From Salipiger thiooxidans (GTDB lineage Bacteria; Pseudomonadota; Alphaproteobacteria; Rhodobacterales; Rhodobacteraceae), in the NCBI RefSeq assembly GCF_900102075.1, contig NZ_FNAV01000002.1:1-64000 (forward strand): a stretch of 64,000 nucleotides of DNA, given 5' to 3'. A program made the translations under genes and the position numbers. Under the pieces are notes generated by a model. It was not told the origin of the DNA and did no database searches. It was given only the letters and a program-made list of their open reading frames with translations. Below, piece by piece: positions 45,144 through 53,813 of this stretch. Position 1 is the first letter of the stretch. Each line of letters starts with the position of its first letter.

Positions 45144-46850
45144 ATGACCCTCAAGACCCTCTTGCTCGGAGCGGTTGCGACATCCGCACTGGCACCAGCT
45201 GCCTTCGCCGAGCGCGGCGAGGACGGGCATGTGAACATCATCTACTGGCAGGCGCCTTCGATCATGACGCCCTATCTCTCGAGTGGCACGAAGGACATCG
45301 AGGCGTCTTCGCTCGTGCTCGAACCGCTGGGCCGCTACACCGAGACCGGCGAGCTCGTCCCCTTCCTGGCGGAAGAGATCCCCACGGTCGAGAACGGCGG
45401 CGTGGCCGAGGACCTGAAGTCGATCACCTGGAAGCTGAAGGAAGGCCTTGTGTGGTCCGATGGCAGCCCGGTGACCTCGGCGGACGTGAAATTCACCGCC
45501 GACTACTGCATGGATCCCGAGGGCGGCTGCGCGCAGCTCGCCAAGTTCGACCACATCGCCTCTATCGACACCCCCGACGATCTGACCGTCGTGGTGAACT
45601 TCGACGAGCCCATGCCGAACCCCTACGGCCCGTTCATGGGCGGCCAGTCCCCGATCCTGCAGAAAGCGCAGTTCGAGAACTGCACCGGCGCTGCGGCGTC
45701 GACCTGCACCGAGGCCAACTTCAACCCGATCGGCACCGGCCCCTTCGTGGTCGACGAGTTCAAGCCCAACGACGTGATCTCGCTCTCGGCCAACCCCAAC
45801 TACCGTGACCCGGCCAAGCCCGCCTTCGCGACCGTGACCCTCAAGGGCGGCGGCGACGCGGAATCGGCGGCCCGCGCCGTCCTGCAGACCGGCGAGTTCG
45901 ACTATGCCTGGAACCTGCAGCTGGCACCCGACGTGCTTGCCTCGATGGCAGAAGGCGGCTCCGGCACCCCGGTCTCGGCCTTTGGCACGCTGGTCGAGCG
46001 CCTCGAGATGAACATGACCGACCCGTCGCCGGACCTGCCGGAAGGCGAGCGGTCGACCGTCGCGCATCCGCACCCCATCCTGTCGGACTTCAACGTCCGC
46101 AAGGCGCTGTCGATGGCCATCGACCGCGCGCTGCTGACCGAGATCGGCTATGGTCAGGCCGGTCGCCCGACCTGCAACCTCGTGCCCGCGCCGGCGCTCT
46201 ATGCCTCCGACAACGAGGAATGCCTGACCCAGGACATCGAGGGCGCCAAGGCGCTGCTCGAGGAATCCGGCTGGACCGACAGCGACGGCGACGGCATCCG
46301 CGACAAGGACGGCGAGAAGCTCTCGCTGCTCTACCAGTCGTCGACCAACGCCGTGCGCCAGGACTTCCAGGCGCTGATCAAGCAGTGGTGGTCGGAGATC
46401 GGGGTCGAGACCGAACTGCGCAACGTCGACTCGTCGGTGTTCTTCGGCGGTGACCCGGGCTCGCCCGACACCTTCCAGAAGTTCTACGCGGACGTAGAGA
46501 TGTACGCCAACAACTTCGACGGCACCGACCCGCAGTCCTACCTGCAGATGTACCGCTGCGGCAACGAGCCGAAGCCGTCCTCGCAATGGCAGGGCGAGAA
46601 CATCAACCGCTTCTGCAACGAAGAGTACGACGCCCTCCTCGACGAGCTGGCAAAGACCGGCGAACTCGAGAAGCGCGGCGAGATCGCCAAGAAGCTGAAC
46701 GACATCATCACCAAGGAAACGATGACCATCGTTCCGCTGGTCGACCGTGGCCGCGTGTCGGCGCATTCCAACAGCCTCGGCGGCGTGATCCTGAACACCT
46801 GGGACTCCGAGCTCTGGAACGCCGCGGACTGGTACCGCATCGACGGCTGA
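45144..46850 (+). CDS. Peptide ABC transporter substrate-binding protein (SBP family 5)
   Basis: 568 aa from ATG 45144 with AAGGAG. The signal peptide (MTLKTLLLGAVATSALAPAA) is cleaved after AFA. Family-5 blocks: WKLKEGLVWSDGSPVTSADV, NPIGTGPFVVDEFKP, NVRKALSMAIDRALL. Four cysteines (DYCMDPEGGC; FENC…STC) could form disulfides in the periplasm. First gene of the plus-strand transporter unit; a hairpin after it separates it from the permeases. Confidence 0.92.
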   Translation: MTLKTLLLGAVATSALAPAAFAERGEDGHVNIIYWQAPSIMTPYLSSGTKDIEASSLVLEPLGRYTETGELVPFLAEEIPTVENGGVAEDLKSITWKLKEGLVWSDGSPVTSADVKFTADYCMDPEGGCAQLAKFDHIASIDTPDDLTVVVNFDEPMPNPYGPFMGGQSPILQKAQFENCTGAAASTCTEANFNPIGTGPFVVDEFKPNDVISLSANPNYRDPAKPAFATVTLKGGGDAESAARAVLQTGEFDYAWNLQLAPDVLASMAEGGSGTPVSAFGTLVERLEMNMTDPSPDLPEGERSTVAHPHPILSDFNVRKALSMAIDRALLTEIGYGQAGRPTCNLVPAPALYASDNEECLTQDIEGAKALLEESGWTDSDGDGIRDKDGEKLSLLYQSSTNAVRQDFQALIKQWWSEIGVETELRNVDSSVFFGGDPGSPDTFQKFYADVEMYANNFDGTDPQSYLQMYRCGNEPKPSSQWQGENINRFCNEEYDALLDELAKTGELEKRGEIAKKLNDIITKETMTIVPLVDRGRVSAHSNSLGGVILNTWDSELWNAADWYRIDG

Positions 46851-47243
46851 TCGCCTGACACCGGCGCGCCCCTCTCGCGGGGGCGCGCCCTCTTCCGGAA
46901 GGCTCCCCGTGGACGCAGACCTCTGGACCCCCGACCGCACGCCCCCGTGCGACGTCCCGGGCGCATCCCGCGCCCGCTGTCCCGGCGCCCCGCGCCTGAC
47001 GTCCCCCACGCCCGCCAGGCCCACGGCACCTCCTCGAGCCCGTCTCGGACGCCGGACCGCGCCGCGGCACCGCCCCAACGCAATTCCCCTTCAAGACCGA
47101 AATCGGAGACACGGTGATCCAGATCCCACTCACCACCGGGCAACCGCAGATCGCCGGTTGCATGCCGATCCCGTGCCGGTTACCGGCACGCGGGCAGATC
47201 GCCTGCCACCCGCAGCCCCCGCACTGAGCCCGGAGACCCGCCC
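46851..47243 (+). other. Gap between binding protein and permease genes, with two hairpins
   Basis: GGCGCGCCCC / GGGGCGCGCC (46863-46889) is a 10-bp stem 12 bases after the stop, then CTCTT; it may stabilise the binding-protein message and reduce read-through. GTGCCGGT-T-ACCGGCAC (47173-47189) is a second palindrome 55 bases before the permease start. No gene is supported in the rest. Confidence 0.65.
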
Positions 47244-48281
47244 ATGCTGACCTTTGCCGTGCGAAGACTGGTTCTCTCGATCCCGACGCTGCTGTTCATC
47301 AGCTTCGTGATCTTCATGTTGCTGCAACTCGCTCCCGGCGACCCGATGGCGCAGGTGCCGCTGACGGTTCCGCCCGATGTGAAGGAGAAGATGCGCCAGG
47401 CCCTCGGGCTCGGCGAGCCTCCGCTGGTGCAATACTGGAAATGGCTGGTCCAGGTGTTCTGGATCGAACCCAAGATCTTCATCGACTGGCTGACCCGCGA
47501 CAGCTGGCTGCTGGGCTGGCTGCCCGACACCCATCTCTACAACGGCGAGCTGCGGGTGATCTCGTGGCAGACCCGCTCGCCGGTGATGGACATCGTGCTG
47601 CAGCGGATTCCGCAGACGCTCTGGGTCGTGGGCATGTCCTACGTGGTGGGCGTGCTGATCGCCCTGCCCATCGGCATCTACTCGGCCTACCGCCAGTACT
47701 CGGTGTTCGACCAGGCCGGGACATTCATCACCATGATCGGCTTCTCGATCCCGCCGTTCTTCACCGGCCCGCTGCTGATCGTGGTCTTCTCGGTCTACCT
47801 CGGCTGGTTCCCGTCGATCTACGACACCACCCACGTCGTGCGCGACTGGGCGAGCTTCAAGTTCCAGCTCAGCCAGATGATCATGCCCGTCATGGTGCTG
47901 GCGCTGCAGACCACGGCGCAGCTGTCGCGCTACATGCGGGCCTCGATGCTCGACAACCTCAACCAGGACTACGTGCGCACCGCGCGCGCCAAGGGCCTGT
48001 CCGAGGCGGTGGTGGTCATGGTCCACGTGCTGCGCAACTCGATGATCCCCGTGGTGACGGTGATCGCGCTGGGCGTGCCCGCGATCTTCGGCGGCGCCAT
48101 CATCACCGAGAACGTGTTCAAGGTGAACGGCATCGGCCAGCTGCTGATCACGGCCCTTTTCGCCAACGACCTGCCGATGGTGATGACGCTGACCTTCATC
48201 TTCGCGTTCCTCATCGTGCTCTTCAACCTGATCGCAGACATCCTTTACGGCCTGCTCGACACGAGGATCCGCTATGACTGA
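47244..48281 (+). CDS. Peptide ABC transporter permease, DppB type
   Basis: 345 aa. MLTFAVRRLVLSIPTLLFIS is the typical first membrane segment, PGDPMAQ the conserved short motif, and NQDYVRTARAKGLSEAVVVM the ATPase-docking EAA loop. The C-terminus ends DILYGLLDTRIRYD as in DppB. Overlaps the partner permease. Confidence 0.93.
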   Translation: MLTFAVRRLVLSIPTLLFISFVIFMLLQLAPGDPMAQVPLTVPPDVKEKMRQALGLGEPPLVQYWKWLVQVFWIEPKIFIDWLTRDSWLLGWLPDTHLYNGELRVISWQTRSPVMDIVLQRIPQTLWVVGMSYVVGVLIALPIGIYSAYRQYSVFDQAGTFITMIGFSIPPFFTGPLLIVVFSVYLGWFPSIYDTTHVVRDWASFKFQLSQMIMPVMVLALQTTAQLSRYMRASMLDNLNQDYVRTARAKGLSEAVVVMVHVLRNSMIPVVTVIALGVPAIFGGAIITENVFKVNGIGQLLITALFANDLPMVMTLTFIFAFLIVLFNLIADILYGLLDTRIRYD

Positions 48282-49278
48282 CAGCCCCCAGGACGACGTG
48301 ATCCTTGCCGAAGCCGAAAACGCAGCCGCGCTGGGCGCGCTCAGGGACAAGGTTCCCTCGGCCCCGCCGCGCTCCAAGTGGCGCGACGTGTGGGAGCAGT
48401 TCCGCAAGCACAAGGGCGCGATGATCGGGGCCTTCTTCCTGATCTTCATCACCCTCGGCGTGCTTGCCGGTCCGTGGCTCTGGACGCTGGATCCGCAGAA
48501 GCTCGACATCCGGGCCAAAGACATGCGCCCGATCTACACCGCGATCTGGGACAGCGCGGCCAAGACCGGCTGGGCCCACCCGCTGGGCACCGACCAGCTC
48601 GGGCGCGACAATCTCGCGCAGCTGATCGCGGGCGGGCGCGCCTCGATGGCGGTGGGCTGGGCGGCGATGGTGCTGTCGCTGGTCATCGGCACCGGAGTCG
48701 GCGTCATCTCGGGCTTCTTCAAGAAGCTCGACGGCCCGCTCATGCGCCTGACCGACCTGTTCCTGTCGCTGCCGATCCTGCCGCTGCTGCTGGTCGCGGT
48801 GACGCTGTTCCGGCAGCCGCTGCGGGCCAACTTCGGCCCCGAGGGCGGGATGTTCATCCTGATCGTGACGGTGGTCGGCATCACTTCGTGGATGCCCACG
48901 GCGCGGATCGTGCGGGGCGACGTCCTCGCCATCAAGGAGCGCGAGTTCGTGCTCGCCGCCCGCTCCATCGGCACTCAGCCGTTCAAGATCATCACGCGCC
49001 ACCTGCTGCCGAACGTGCTGTCGCCGATCATGGTCTCGGCGACGCTGGGCCTTGCCACCGCGATCATCACCGAGTCGGCGCTGTCCTTCCTTGGCGTCGG
49101 CTTCCCGTCGGACTTCCCGACCTGGGGCAAGATGCTGGCCGACGCCGTGGCGCGGATGGAGGACTTCCCCGAGCGCGTCATGCTGCCGGGCATCGCCATC
49201 TCGCTGACGGTGCTCGGGGTGAACTACCTCGGCGACGGCCTGCGCGACGCGCTCGACCCGCGCATCCGCGGTCGCTGA
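48274..49278 (+). CDS. Peptide ABC transporter permease, DppC type
   Basis: 334 aa, overlaps the DppB-type gene by 8 bases. HPLGTDQLGRDNLAQLIAGG is the DppC signature, REFVLAARSIGTQPFKIITR the EAA loop, and NYLGDGLRDALDPRIRGR the standard end. The N-terminal 45 residues are a cytoplasmic tail. Completes the importer with the ATPase at 43075. Confidence 0.93.
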   Translation: MTDSPQDDVILAEAENAAALGALRDKVPSAPPRSKWRDVWEQFRKHKGAMIGAFFLIFITLGVLAGPWLWTLDPQKLDIRAKDMRPIYTAIWDSAAKTGWAHPLGTDQLGRDNLAQLIAGGRASMAVGWAAMVLSLVIGTGVGVISGFFKKLDGPLMRLTDLFLSLPILPLLLVAVTLFRQPLRANFGPEGGMFILIVTVVGITSWMPTARIVRGDVLAIKEREFVLAARSIGTQPFKIITRHLLPNVLSPIMVSATLGLATAIITESALSFLGVGFPSDFPTWGKMLADAVARMEDFPERVMLPGIAISLTVLGVNYLGDGLRDALDPRIRGR

Positions 49279-49319
49279 TCCGGCCTCGGGACAGCGCTGC
49301 TGTCCCGTTGCCTCCAGAG

Positions 49320-49341
49320 CCGCTCCGCCCCTGCGGAGCGG
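49320..49341. other. Hairpin at the convergent gene ends
   Basis: CCGCTCCG/CGGAGCGG, 8-bp perfect stem, 6-nt loop, no T-run, between the permease stop and the convergent lipoprotein gene. May act as a two-way transcript end. Confidence 0.4.
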
Positions 49342-49391
49342 GCTCCTCACCAGAGCTCCGGGCGGCGGCGCACCCAGCGCCCCGCCCTTTT

Positions 49392-49817
49392 TCATGCCCG
49401 CCGAGCCGCCGAGATGAACTGCAGCGTGTCATTGTCGCCCCCCCCGGGACACCGGAGCGTGACGGACTGCTCGGCCTCGATGTCCGAGCCGCCTGCATAG
49501 ATCGCCCCGCTCAGGATCTGATCTCCGTCGAGGCGCTGCGCCATGCCCTGATCGTCGGCGAAATAGCCGTCGGTGTCATCGATCACCAAAATCACGTATG
49601 ACGTGCTGCCCGGCAGGAGGGTGACCGCGTCGGACCCAAGGACGAACGTGTAACCGCCGTTGTTGTCGACCCCACCCGTCGCCGTGGTCGTGATCGAGGA
49701 CATGCCGAAGACGTCGAGCATTTGGGCGGGCATGGGGAGGGGATCCGGCAGGGAAGGCTCCGGGGTGCATGACGCAATACCGATAAGGAGCAGTAACGCC
49801 GGCCCCGCAGGCGCTAT
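49392..49817 (-). CDS. Probable small lipoprotein next to the anti-sigma gene (start unclear)
   Basis: About 141 aa. Its N-terminal stretch [20 protein letters not shown] is a clear lipoprotein signal with a lipobox (GIASC). The remainder (GGYTFVLGSDAVTLLPGSTS, YVILVIDDTDGYF, EQSVTLRCPGGGD) is beta-rich. No ATG, GTG or TTG is available close by in frame; the codon best placed is ATA at 49817, overlapping the anti-sigma stop, and the open frame otherwise runs far back over that gene. Either a rare start, or translation reinitiating from the upstream gene. Confidence 0.55.
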   Translation of the reverse strand: MAPAGPALLLLIGIASCTPEPSLPDPLPMPAQMLDVFGMSSITTTATGGVDNNGGYTFVLGSDAVTLLPGSTSYVILVIDDTDGYFADDQGMAQRLDGDQILSGAIYAGGSDIEAEQSVTLRCPGGGDNDTLQFISAARRA

Positions 49818-50509
49818 TCGTCGCGCGGCGCCATCTGGGCGATGGACAGGATCGGGCCCTGCGCCACGCCGGTGGGCGAGCCGCCGGGCTCTTCCTCGGA
49901 GATCGCGATGGCCGCGCCGTCCATCGCCTCGGCGAGTTGCTGCGGCATCGGGATCTGGGTCAGACCGTCCTCGGCCACGAGACCCAGCGAGATCGGCGTG
50001 TCGCCTTCCTCGGGGATCATCCATATCTCGAGCGAGCGTCCCGCCGGGTAGTCGCCGGCGTCGCGCTGCATCATGAAGGTCTGGCTCTCGGGCGCGTAAT
50101 GCGCCAGCAGCACCAGCCCTCGCGACGGGGTCTCGAGGTCGGCCCAGAGATCGGGCTTGTTGCGGAAGTCGAGCAACCCCGAGAACATCGCCGCCCAGGC
50201 GATGGCGGCGGCGGCCACGGCGCCGAGCAGATAGGGCAGGATTTGCTGCCAGACCGACGGGCGCTTGCGGCCGAAGAGCCTGTCCTCGATCCGGCGCAGC
50301 AGCTGCGGCGGCGGCGCCACCGCCTCGACCGGATCGGTCAGCGCGGCGAAATACTCGCTCCACGCCTCCACGTCCTGCTGCAGGTCGCGGTCCTGCGAGA
50401 GCCGTGCCTCGAAGGCGCGAAGCTCGTCCTCGGGCAGCAGGCCGAGCACGTACTCCGCCGCCGCGGCTTCCCAGCCGCCCGGTAGATCGGTGTCCTCGGG
50501 CCCGCTCAT
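49814..50509 (-). CDS. Anti-sigma factor, RskA/ChrR-like membrane type
   Basis: 231 aa. An N-terminal sigma-binding helical domain ([20 protein letters not shown]) is followed by a single membrane span (about 90-110, [16 protein letters not shown]) and a periplasmic RskA-type beta domain ([20 protein letters not shown]). It holds its cognate ECF sigma factor inactive until a signal acts on the periplasmic part. Overlaps the sigma gene by ATGA. Confidence 0.9.
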   Translation of the reverse strand: MSGPEDTDLPGGWEAAAAEYVLGLLPEDELRAFEARLSQDRDLQQDVEAWSEYFAALTDPVEAVAPPPQLLRRIEDRLFGRKRPSVWQQILPYLLGAVAAAAIAWAAMFSGLLDFRNKPDLWADLETPSRGLVLLAHYAPESQTFMMQRDAGDYPAGRSLEIWMIPEEGDTPISLGLVAEDGLTQIPMPQQLAEAMDGAAIAISEEEPGGSPTGVAQGPILSIAQMAPRDE

Positions 50510-51063
50510 CGGCTCAGGCACTCCCTCAGTTGCATCAGGCTGCGGCGCAGCCAGGTTCTCACGGTGTTGAGCTTGACGCCGGTGGCGTCGGAAAGCTCGG
50601 CATAGGTGGCGCCCTCGAGATAGGCGCGGCGGACCATCTCGGCACGTTCGGGCGGCAGCTCGGACATGCAGGACATCAGCGCCTGCGCTTCGGACCGGCT
50701 TTCGGCCTGCTGCGCCGGGCCCGGCGCCGGGTCCGCCACCAACTCGGCGGCGTCGATGGGGGCCACGCGCGCCCGCGCGCCCGCGTCGCGGCGACGGCGG
50801 CGGTCGATGGCGGCATTGCGCGCGAGCGTGATCAGCCAGGTCATCGGCGAGAAGCCGTTGACACGATACTGCCCGGCCCTCGCCCAGATCTTGCAGTAGA
50901 CGTCCTGAAGCGCCTCCTCTGCCAGGCCCCGGTCGTTCAAGACACGCAGGCACACACCGAAGAGTTTCGCCGCCGTCCGGTCATAGAGCAGCCGGAATGC
51001 CGCGCGGTCGCCCATGGCGGTGCGGGCGATCAGGTCTTCGATCTCGGCTTGCGGGGTGGTCAC
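50506..51063 (-). CDS. ECF RNA polymerase sigma factor (SigK-like group)
   Basis: 185 aa. Region 2: [36 protein letters not shown] and [20 protein letters not shown]; region 4: [40 protein letters not shown]. Pairing with an RskA-type anti-sigma puts it in the SigK/SigL-like group. Target promoters unknown; it probably activates its own operon. Confidence 0.92.
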   Translation of the reverse strand: MTTPQAEIEDLIARTAMGDRAAFRLLYDRTAAKLFGVCLRVLNDRGLAEEALQDVYCKIWARAGQYRVNGFSPMTWLITLARNAAIDRRRRRDAGARARVAPIDAAELVADPAPGPAQQAESRSEAQALMSCMSELPPERAEMVRRAYLEGATYAELSDATGVKLNTVRTWLRRSLMQLRECLSR

Positions 51064-51219
51064 TTGGATACGGCGCCTGAGCAGGGTCGGTCTTGCCGAA
51101 GCCTATCCCGGCAGCGCAGGCGGGGCAAACGCCAAGTGCACCCACGTGCCGCTCTTGCCCTTCCCCGCGATATGAGGCACCACGGGTGCCGAGAGATTAA
51201 TGACGATCAGGGGCACGCC

Positions 51220-52203
51220 ATGAGCAGCGATATCGACATCAATGCGAAACCGACCGAAGAGATCGAGGTCCGCGAGGTGTTCGGCATCGACACCGACATG
51301 GTGGTGCATGGTTTCCCCGAGCGCACCGACCGTGTTCCGGATGTGGACAGCACCTACAAGTTCGACCCGGACACCACGCTCGCCATCCTCGCCGGCTTCC
51401 GCAACAACCGCCGCGTGATGATCCAGGGTTACCACGGCACCGGCAAGTCGACCCACATCGAACAGGTCGCCGCCCGCCTGAACTGGCCCTGCGTGCGCGT
51501 CAACCTCGACAGCCACATCAGCCGGATCGACCTGATCGGCAAGGACGCCATCAAGCTCGTCGACGGCAAGCAGACCACCCAGTTCCAGGAAGGCATCCTG
51601 CCCTGGGCGCTGCGCAACCCGACCGCCATCGTGTTCGACGAGTACGACGCCGGCCGCGCCGACGTGATGTTCGTGATCCAGCGCGTGCTCGAGACCGACG
51701 GCAAGCTGACCCTTCTCGACCAGAACCAGGTGCTGACGCCGCACAAGTATTTCCGCATTTTCGCCACCGCCAACACCGTCGGCCTCGGCGACACGACGGG
51801 CCTCTATCACGGCACCCAGCAGATCAACCAGGGCCAGATGGACCGCTGGTCACTGGTGGCGACACTGAACTATCTCAGCATCGACGCCGAGGTGAATATC
51901 GTGCTGTCCAAGGCGCCGCATTACAACAACGAGAAGGGCCGCAAGACCATCCGCCAGATGGTCACCGTGGCCGACTTCACCCGCCGCGCCTTCATGAACG
52001 GCGAGCTGTCGACCGTGATGTCGCCGCGGACCGTGATCGCCTGGGCGACCAACGCCGAGATCTTCCGCAACGTGGGCTACGCCTTCCGTCTCTCCTTCCT
52101 CAACAAGTGCGACGAGCTCGAGCGCCAGACCGTGGCCGAGTTCTACCAGCGCTGCTTCGACGAGGAACTCCCGGAGAGCGCGGCGAGCCTCAGCATCGCC
52201 TGA
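51220..52203 (+). CDS. cobS: Cobaltochelatase CobS subunit
   Basis: 327 aa from ATG 51220. AAA+ ATPase: Walker [15 protein letters not shown], Walker [15 protein letters not shown], sensor [10 protein letters not shown]; start [18 protein letters not shown] is typical. With CobT and CobN it inserts cobalt into hydrogenobyrinate diamide in aerobic B12 synthesis. cobT lies 1.6 kb downstream, separated by three small genes. Confidence 0.95.
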   Translation: MSSDIDINAKPTEEIEVREVFGIDTDMVVHGFPERTDRVPDVDSTYKFDPDTTLAILAGFRNNRRVMIQGYHGTGKSTHIEQVAARLNWPCVRVNLDSHISRIDLIGKDAIKLVDGKQTTQFQEGILPWALRNPTAIVFDEYDAGRADVMFVIQRVLETDGKLTLLDQNQVLTPHKYFRIFATANTVGLGDTTGLYHGTQQINQGQMDRWSLVATLNYLSIDAEVNIVLSKAPHYNNEKGRKTIRQMVTVADFTRRAFMNGELSTVMSPRTVIAWATNAEIFRNVGYAFRLSFLNKCDELERQTVAEFYQRCFDEELPESAASLSIA

Positions 52204-52212
52204 TCCGGGCGG

Positions 52213-52905
52213 GTGTCGGCGCCGCTCCATATCGGCCTGATCGGCGGTATCGGCGTGGCGGCGACGCTCGTCTACTACCAGCGCCTTGCCGCCGCCGTCG
52301 ACCGGCTTGGCGGCAAGCTCGAGCTGACCATCGTGCACGCCGATGTGCAGGAGCTGATCCGCAACAATCTCGCCGACGCGCGCGAGGCGCAGGCCGAGGT
52401 CTACCTCCGCCACATCGAGCGCCTGCGCGACGCCGGCTGCGATTGCGCCGCCATCACCTCGCTTGGCGGTCATTTCTGCTTTGACGAGACCGTCGCGCGC
52501 AGCCCGTTGCCGCTGATTTCGGCTGTGGCGCCGCTGGACGATTTCCTCGCGGGCCAGGGGCTGCACCGGGTCGGCCTGCTCGGCACCCGCGTGGTGATGC
52601 GCACCCGCCTCTACGGCCAGCTCTCACGCACCGAGGCGGTGACCCTCGACGACCGCATCGACGAGCTGGGCCAGAGCTACCAGGACATGGCCGTCGCCGG
52701 CACCTGCACGCGCGAACAGCGAATGCAGTTCCTGCACGCCGGACGGCAGCTGGTGGACGAGCTCGGCGCCGAGGCGGTGGTGCTCGCTGGCACCGATCTC
52801 AACCTCGCCTTCGAGGGCGCCGCCCCGGGCTACCGCGTGGTGGATGCGCTCGACGTGCACGTCGATCTGCTGGCCCGCCTCGCGACCGGCCACGCCACGC
52901 TGTGA
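52213..52905 (+). CDS. Aspartate/glutamate racemase superfamily protein lacking the usual cysteines
   Basis: 230 aa from GTG 52213, 10 bases after cobS. The fold start IGLIGGIGVAATLVYYQRLA fits YgeA-type racemases. At the first catalytic position the usual CNT is replaced by AITSLGGHFC (a Cys is offset), and at the second GCTE is replaced by AGTDLNLAF. Two-cysteine racemase chemistry is therefore unlikely; related decarboxylases or isomerases use other residues. Overlaps the next gene by GTGA. Confidence 0.78.
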   Translation: MSAPLHIGLIGGIGVAATLVYYQRLAAAVDRLGGKLELTIVHADVQELIRNNLADAREAQAEVYLRHIERLRDAGCDCAAITSLGGHFCFDETVARSPLPLISAVAPLDDFLAGQGLHRVGLLGTRVVMRTRLYGQLSRTEAVTLDDRIDELGQSYQDMAVAGTCTREQRMQFLHAGRQLVDELGAEAVVLAGTDLNLAFEGAAPGYRVVDALDVHVDLLARLATGHATL

Positions 52906-53225
52906 GACTCCGGGCGGCCTGCCTGCTGGCAGTGCTCGCGGCAAGCCCCGCTCGGGCCGAGACCGCGGCGGAATGCGCCGCCTTCTGGCAGGCGTTGGCG
53001 GGGGTGTGGCGCGACTACCCCGGGGTCTGGACCGCCCCCGGCACCGCCCTCGCCCTCGTGGACGATTTCCGCAAGCTCTCGGGCGGCGCTGTGGCCGAGG
53101 ACCGCATCGCGAGCTACCGGCTGATGCACCGCTACGCGCTTTCGGGCGACCGCCAGAGCGCCGACCTGCAGCGCCGCATCGGCGCGCGCTGCGACGCGCT
53201 GCTGCCTGCCCCCGGGACGAAGTGA
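52902..53225 (+). CDS. Small exported protein of unknown function
   Basis: 107 aa from GTG 52902. Signal peptide (RLRAACLLAVLAASPARA) cleaved before ETAAECAAFW. The mature part is helical with two cysteines that could pair (C27-equivalent in AECAAF, and ARCDALL). No family recognised. Coupled to the racemase-like gene. Confidence 0.65.
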   Translation: MRLRAACLLAVLAASPARAETAAECAAFWQALAGVWRDYPGVWTAPGTALALVDDFRKLSGGAVAEDRIASYRLMHRYALSGDRQSADLQRRIGARCDALLPAPGTK

Positions 53226-53330
53226 CCGGCGGCCCCGGACAGGGAGAACGCTAAAATTCGTTGCAGATTCATCGCGGGATCGCGCGGGCGGGTCAGCGAA
53301 CGGTAACGTCTCCGCCCCCAGAGTGGCGCC

Positions 53331-53738
53331 ATGTGCCGCAGCCGACCTCTGCTCTGGCTCCTGGCCGCCCTCGCGCTGATCTCGGCGCCCCTGCGGGCGG
53401 CGGTCGCCGGCGACACCGCGCAACTGGCCGAGAACTATGCCGTCTGCGCCGGCCGCCTCGCCGCCCTGACCGAGCACAACTGGCTGATGCAGGATCCCGC
53501 CGCCGACGCCATCGCCTTTCGCCGCGACTGGACCATCGCGCTTTTCGAGGCGATCAGCGCCGCGATTCCGGGCGATGAGGCGCAGCGCGCGCTGTCGATC
53601 TCGCGCCACCGCGCCCGCCGCGAACACAAGAGCCTGCTCGACACCGCAAGCTTCAACCAGGACCCACGCCGCGCCCGGCTGGCGCTCGCCACCGCCCTGC
53701 GGCACCTCATGCCCTGCCACGAGCTGCTGACCCGCTGA
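53331..53738 (+). CDS. Small exported helical protein of unknown function
   Basis: 135 aa. Signal peptide (LLWLLAALALISAPLRAAVA). Mature part has AVCAGRLAALTEHNWLM and LRHLMPCHELLT with a cysteine near each end, suggesting one disulfide, and an arginine-rich middle (ISRHRARREHKSLLD). The layout is similar to the gene before it, so they may be distant relatives. Lies 75 bases before cobT. Confidence 0.65.
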   Translation: MCRSRPLLWLLAALALISAPLRAAVAGDTAQLAENYAVCAGRLAALTEHNWLMQDPAADAIAFRRDWTIALFEAISAAIPGDEAQRALSISRHRARREHKSLLDTASFNQDPRRARLALATALRHLMPCHELLTR

Positions 53739-53813
53739 TCCGACCGCACCATCGCGCTATTCCAACCGCTTTGCCCCTTGCCAATTGCGCCGCGCGGCGC
53801 GAAACCTGTGGCC

